Below, in pieces: positions 62,476 through 64,000 of a DNA stretch of 64,000 nt. The notes under the pieces were generated by a model, which saw nothing but the letters and a program-made list of their open reading frames with translations, was not told the origin of the DNA and searched no databases. The position numbers and the translations under genes are program-made. Each line of letters starts with the position of its first letter. Positions within the stretch are counted from its first letter, which is position 1. The stretch lies in contig NZ_JAAEHL010000008.1 in assembly GCF_010614725.1 (NCBI RefSeq), forward strand, positions 62,001 through 126,000, in the 5' to 3' direction. This DNA is from Flavobacterium ajazii. GTDB lineage: Bacteria; Bacteroidota; Bacteroidia; Flavobacteriales; Flavobacteriaceae.

Positions 62476-62536
62476 GATATAATTTTATTTATAACAAACA
62501 TAGTTTATTTTATTTTTACTGATATCACTTAAGGCG

Positions 62537-62544
62537 TAAATTTG
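62537..62544 (+). promoter_or_regulatory. -7 box of the DJ-1-like gene
   Basis: TAAATTTG at 62537-62544 matches the Bacteroidota -7 element 17 bp before the start at 62562. At the -33 position TTT stands instead of TTG, which suggests dependence on an activator, most likely the divergent LysR protein. Confidence 0.5.
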
Positions 62545-62561
62545 TTAAAAATTTTAATCTT

Positions 62562-63323
62562 ATGAAGAAAATAGCATTACTCGCAATAATTGCATTTACA
62601 GCTGTAGGTACGTGTGCCTTTGCTCAAAAATCAAATAAAAAAGGAATGAAAAAAGTATTATTTGTTGTTACCAGCAACGATAAGCTGGGCAACACTGGAG
62701 AAAAAACTGGGTTTTGGTCTGAAGAGTTTGCTGCTCCTTATTATGAATTGTTAGATCAGGGTGTAGAAATTGCAATTGCTTCTCCCCTTGGAGGACAACC
62801 GCCAATTGATCCTAAAAGTGCTGATCCTTCTTCGGCAACTGAAGACACAAAACGTTTTGACACCGATAAAGTTTTACAGCAAAAATTAAAAAACACTTTA
62901 AAACTTTCAACCGTTAATCAAAAAGATTACGATGCTGTTTTTTATCCGGGAGGTCATGGTCCGCTTTGGGATTTGGTTGAAGATAAAAATTCAATTGCTT
63001 TAATCGAATCTTTCTACACGCACAACAAACCGGTAGCTTTTGTATGTCACGCTCCTGCTGTTTTGAAAAATGTAAAAGTAAAAGGAGAGTATTTAGTAAA
63101 GGGTAAAAAAATAACCGGTTTTACGAATGCCGAGGAAGAAGCAGTTGGTTTAACGAAAGTGGTTCCGTTTTTATTAGAAGATGCCTTATCTGCAAACGGA
63201 GGAATTTTTTCGAAAGGGCCCAACTGGCAGCCTTATGCTGTAGCAGACGGACTTTTAATTACAGGTCAAAATCCGGCATCATCTAAATTGGTGGCTGGAA
63301 AATTGCTACAGAAATTGAATTAA
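62562..63323 (+). CDS. Exported DJ-1/PfpI family (class I glutamine amidotransferase-like) protein
   Basis: A 253-aa protein of the DJ-1/PfpI superfamily in the Hsp31/YhbO-like branch. A cleavable signal peptide (ends at AFAQ) makes it periplasmic, unusual for a family that is mostly cytoplasmic. The nucleophile is Cys162 in VCHAPAVL and a flanking acidic site lies in PGGHGPLWDL. The HchA-type glyoxalase or protein-deglycase function known for relatives could apply. It is divergent from the LysR gene, which probably controls it. Confidence 0.8.
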   Translation: MKKIALLAIIAFTAVGTCAFAQKSNKKGMKKVLFVVTSNDKLGNTGEKTGFWSEEFAAPYYELLDQGVEIAIASPLGGQPPIDPKSADPSSATEDTKRFDTDKVLQQKLKNTLKLSTVNQKDYDAVFYPGGHGPLWDLVEDKNSIALIESFYTHNKPVAFVCHAPAVLKNVKVKGEYLVKGKKITGFTNAEEEAVGLTKVVPFLLEDALSANGGIFSKGPNWQPYAVADGLLITGQNPASSKLVAGKLLQKLN

Positions 63324-63469
63324 GAGGTGCTAAGTTTCTGAGTTGCTAAGGGACTAAGATTTCTTTTAGCAACTTAGACTTTATTAAAAAATTAAAAGAA
63401 TAAAATTAACCCGATGCTAAGAAAAACTTAGAATCTTAGTAGCTTAGCATCTTAGAACCTAAAAAAAAA
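63324..63469. repeat. Intergenic CTAAG-rich repeat
   Basis: The gap between the DJ-1-like and alcohol dehydrogenase genes is made of GAGGTGCTAAG / TTAGCAACTTAG / CTTAGTAGCTTAGCATCTTAG units that pair as inverted repeats. It is a dispersed Flavobacterium-type spacer repeat. No promoter with both boxes is seen. Confidence 0.55.
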
Positions 63470-64000
63470 ATGCTAAACTTTGAATTATATAATCCGACAA
63501 ATTTAGTTTTCGGAAAAGGACAAATTGAAAAACTTTCAACTCTGGTTCCAAAAGATGCCAAAATTCTTTTGGCTTACGGAGGTGGAAGTATCTTTAAAAA
63601 CGGTATTTACGATCAAGTAATCGCTAACTTAAAAGGTTTTGAAATTGTTGAATTTGGCGGAATTGAGCCGAATCCAAGATTCGAAACTTTGATAAAAGCC
63701 GTTGATGTGATCAAAGCAGAAAAAATCGATTTTATTCTCGCAGTAGGAGGTGGATCTGTAATTGATGGTGTGAAATTTATTTCGGCTGCGGTTAATTTTG
63801 AAGGAAATCCAATTGATATTCTTCAAAAGAGAATTTTAATTAAAGAAAATGCAATGCCTTTCGGAACTGTTTTAACTCTTCCTGCAACGGGAAGCGAAAT
63901 GAATTCAGGATATGTGGTAACGATTGAAGCGACTCAGGAAAAACTATCTTCAGGAGGAAGTGCTTTGTTTCCGAAATTTTCAATCTGTGATCCAACTGTT
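63470..64000 (+). CDS. Iron-containing alcohol dehydrogenase (YqhD-like), truncated by window end
   Basis: The first 177 residues of an iron-dependent alcohol dehydrogenase are present, and the frame runs to the window edge without a stop. The N-terminal MLNFELYNPTNLVFGKGQIEKL, the NAD(P)-binding AYGGGSIFKNG, VGGGSVIDGVKF and PATGSEMNSGYVVT motifs are typical of the YqhD group, which reduces aldehydes with NADPH. Iron ligands would lie in the missing part. The start ATG is at 63470, just behind an A-run. Confidence 0.85.
   Translation, partial: MLNFELYNPTNLVFGKGQIEKLSTLVPKDAKILLAYGGGSIFKNGIYDQVIANLKGFEIVEFGGIEPNPRFETLIKAVDVIKAEKIDFILAVGGGSVIDGVKFISAAVNFEGNPIDILQKRILIKENAMPFGTVLTLPATGSEMNSGYVVTIEATQEKLSSGGSALFPKFSICDPTV

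Overview
The window is AT-rich chromosomal DNA of a Bacteroidota bacterium, most likely Flavobacterium or a close relative. Three things point there: promoters of the TTG / 19 bp / TAnnTTTG type, A-rich start regions without Shine-Dalgarno sequences, and a typical gene set (secreted glycan-degrading lipoproteins, BACON and Oar-like TonB receptor domains, HPPD/HGD aromatic catabolism, RAYT transposase with REP palindromes). No tRNA, rRNA, CRISPR array, prophage or complete insertion sequence was recognised. The last gene runs off the right edge.

Region 1 (1-21.3 kb) is a polysaccharide utilisation locus, all on the + strand. It encodes GH2, GH31, GH97, GH39, GH3, two tandem GH5, a GDSL/SGNH acetylesterase, GH43 and GH95. 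The mix of endo-glucanase, alpha-xylosidase, beta-galactosidase, alpha-fucosidase, arabinofuranosidase/xylosidase, beta-glucosidase and esterase fits breakdown of fucosylated, acetylated xyloglucan. The SusC/SusD pair and regulator are not in view. A REP-associated transposase (RAYT) sits between GH43 and GH95 and carries a REP copy inside its own reading frame. The gaps between the first four genes are filled with inverted repeats.

Region 2 (21.3-51.8 kb) is mostly ordinary chromosome: a beta-barrel protein, an alpha/beta hydrolase lipoprotein and an AraC regulator; a Panacea-domain antitoxin with a small membrane protein (probable toxin-antitoxin pair); cvpA, pheS, 5-formyl-THF cyclo-ligase, an aspartoacylase-like gene, uvrC, and a patatin/outer-membrane barrel protein; tyrosine and tryptophan degradation enzymes (hmgA, hpd, TDO); an M23 peptidase that must start at TTG; pgi; an Oar-like TonB receptor; RlpA, DinB-like and ArsC-like proteins; yicC, gmk and nadD. 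Two intergenic stretches look like unannotated structured RNAs or repeats (36981-37107 and 48961-49049).

Region 3 (51.8-61.0 kb, - strand) is the most unusual part: an apparent operon devoted to NAD and ADP-ribose. From the promoter it runs: Prs-like kinase, NADAR glycosidase, an ADP-ribosylation/crystallin-J1-like protein, MacroD-type macro domain, ALC1/TARG1-type macro domain, KptA/Tpt1, a third macro domain, metallophosphoesterase, nucleoside deoxyribosyltransferase-like protein, ADP-ribosylglycohydrolase and Nampt. Immediately upstream lies a Nudix/winged-helix regulator of the NrtR type. The prs promoter matches the Bacteroidota consensus exactly and is flanked by two related 21-bp palindromes that are good candidates for NrtR operators. 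The set suggests a stress- or phage-responsive programme that rebuilds NAD and strips ADP-ribose from proteins, DNA or RNA. The Prs+Nampt pair without an NMN adenylyltransferase in the operon also leaves open the NARP1-type ADPR-pyrophosphate route known from phages.

Region 4 (61.1-64.0 kb) holds a PKD-domain lipoprotein, a divergent LysR / exported DJ-1-like pair and a truncated iron-dependent alcohol dehydrogenase.
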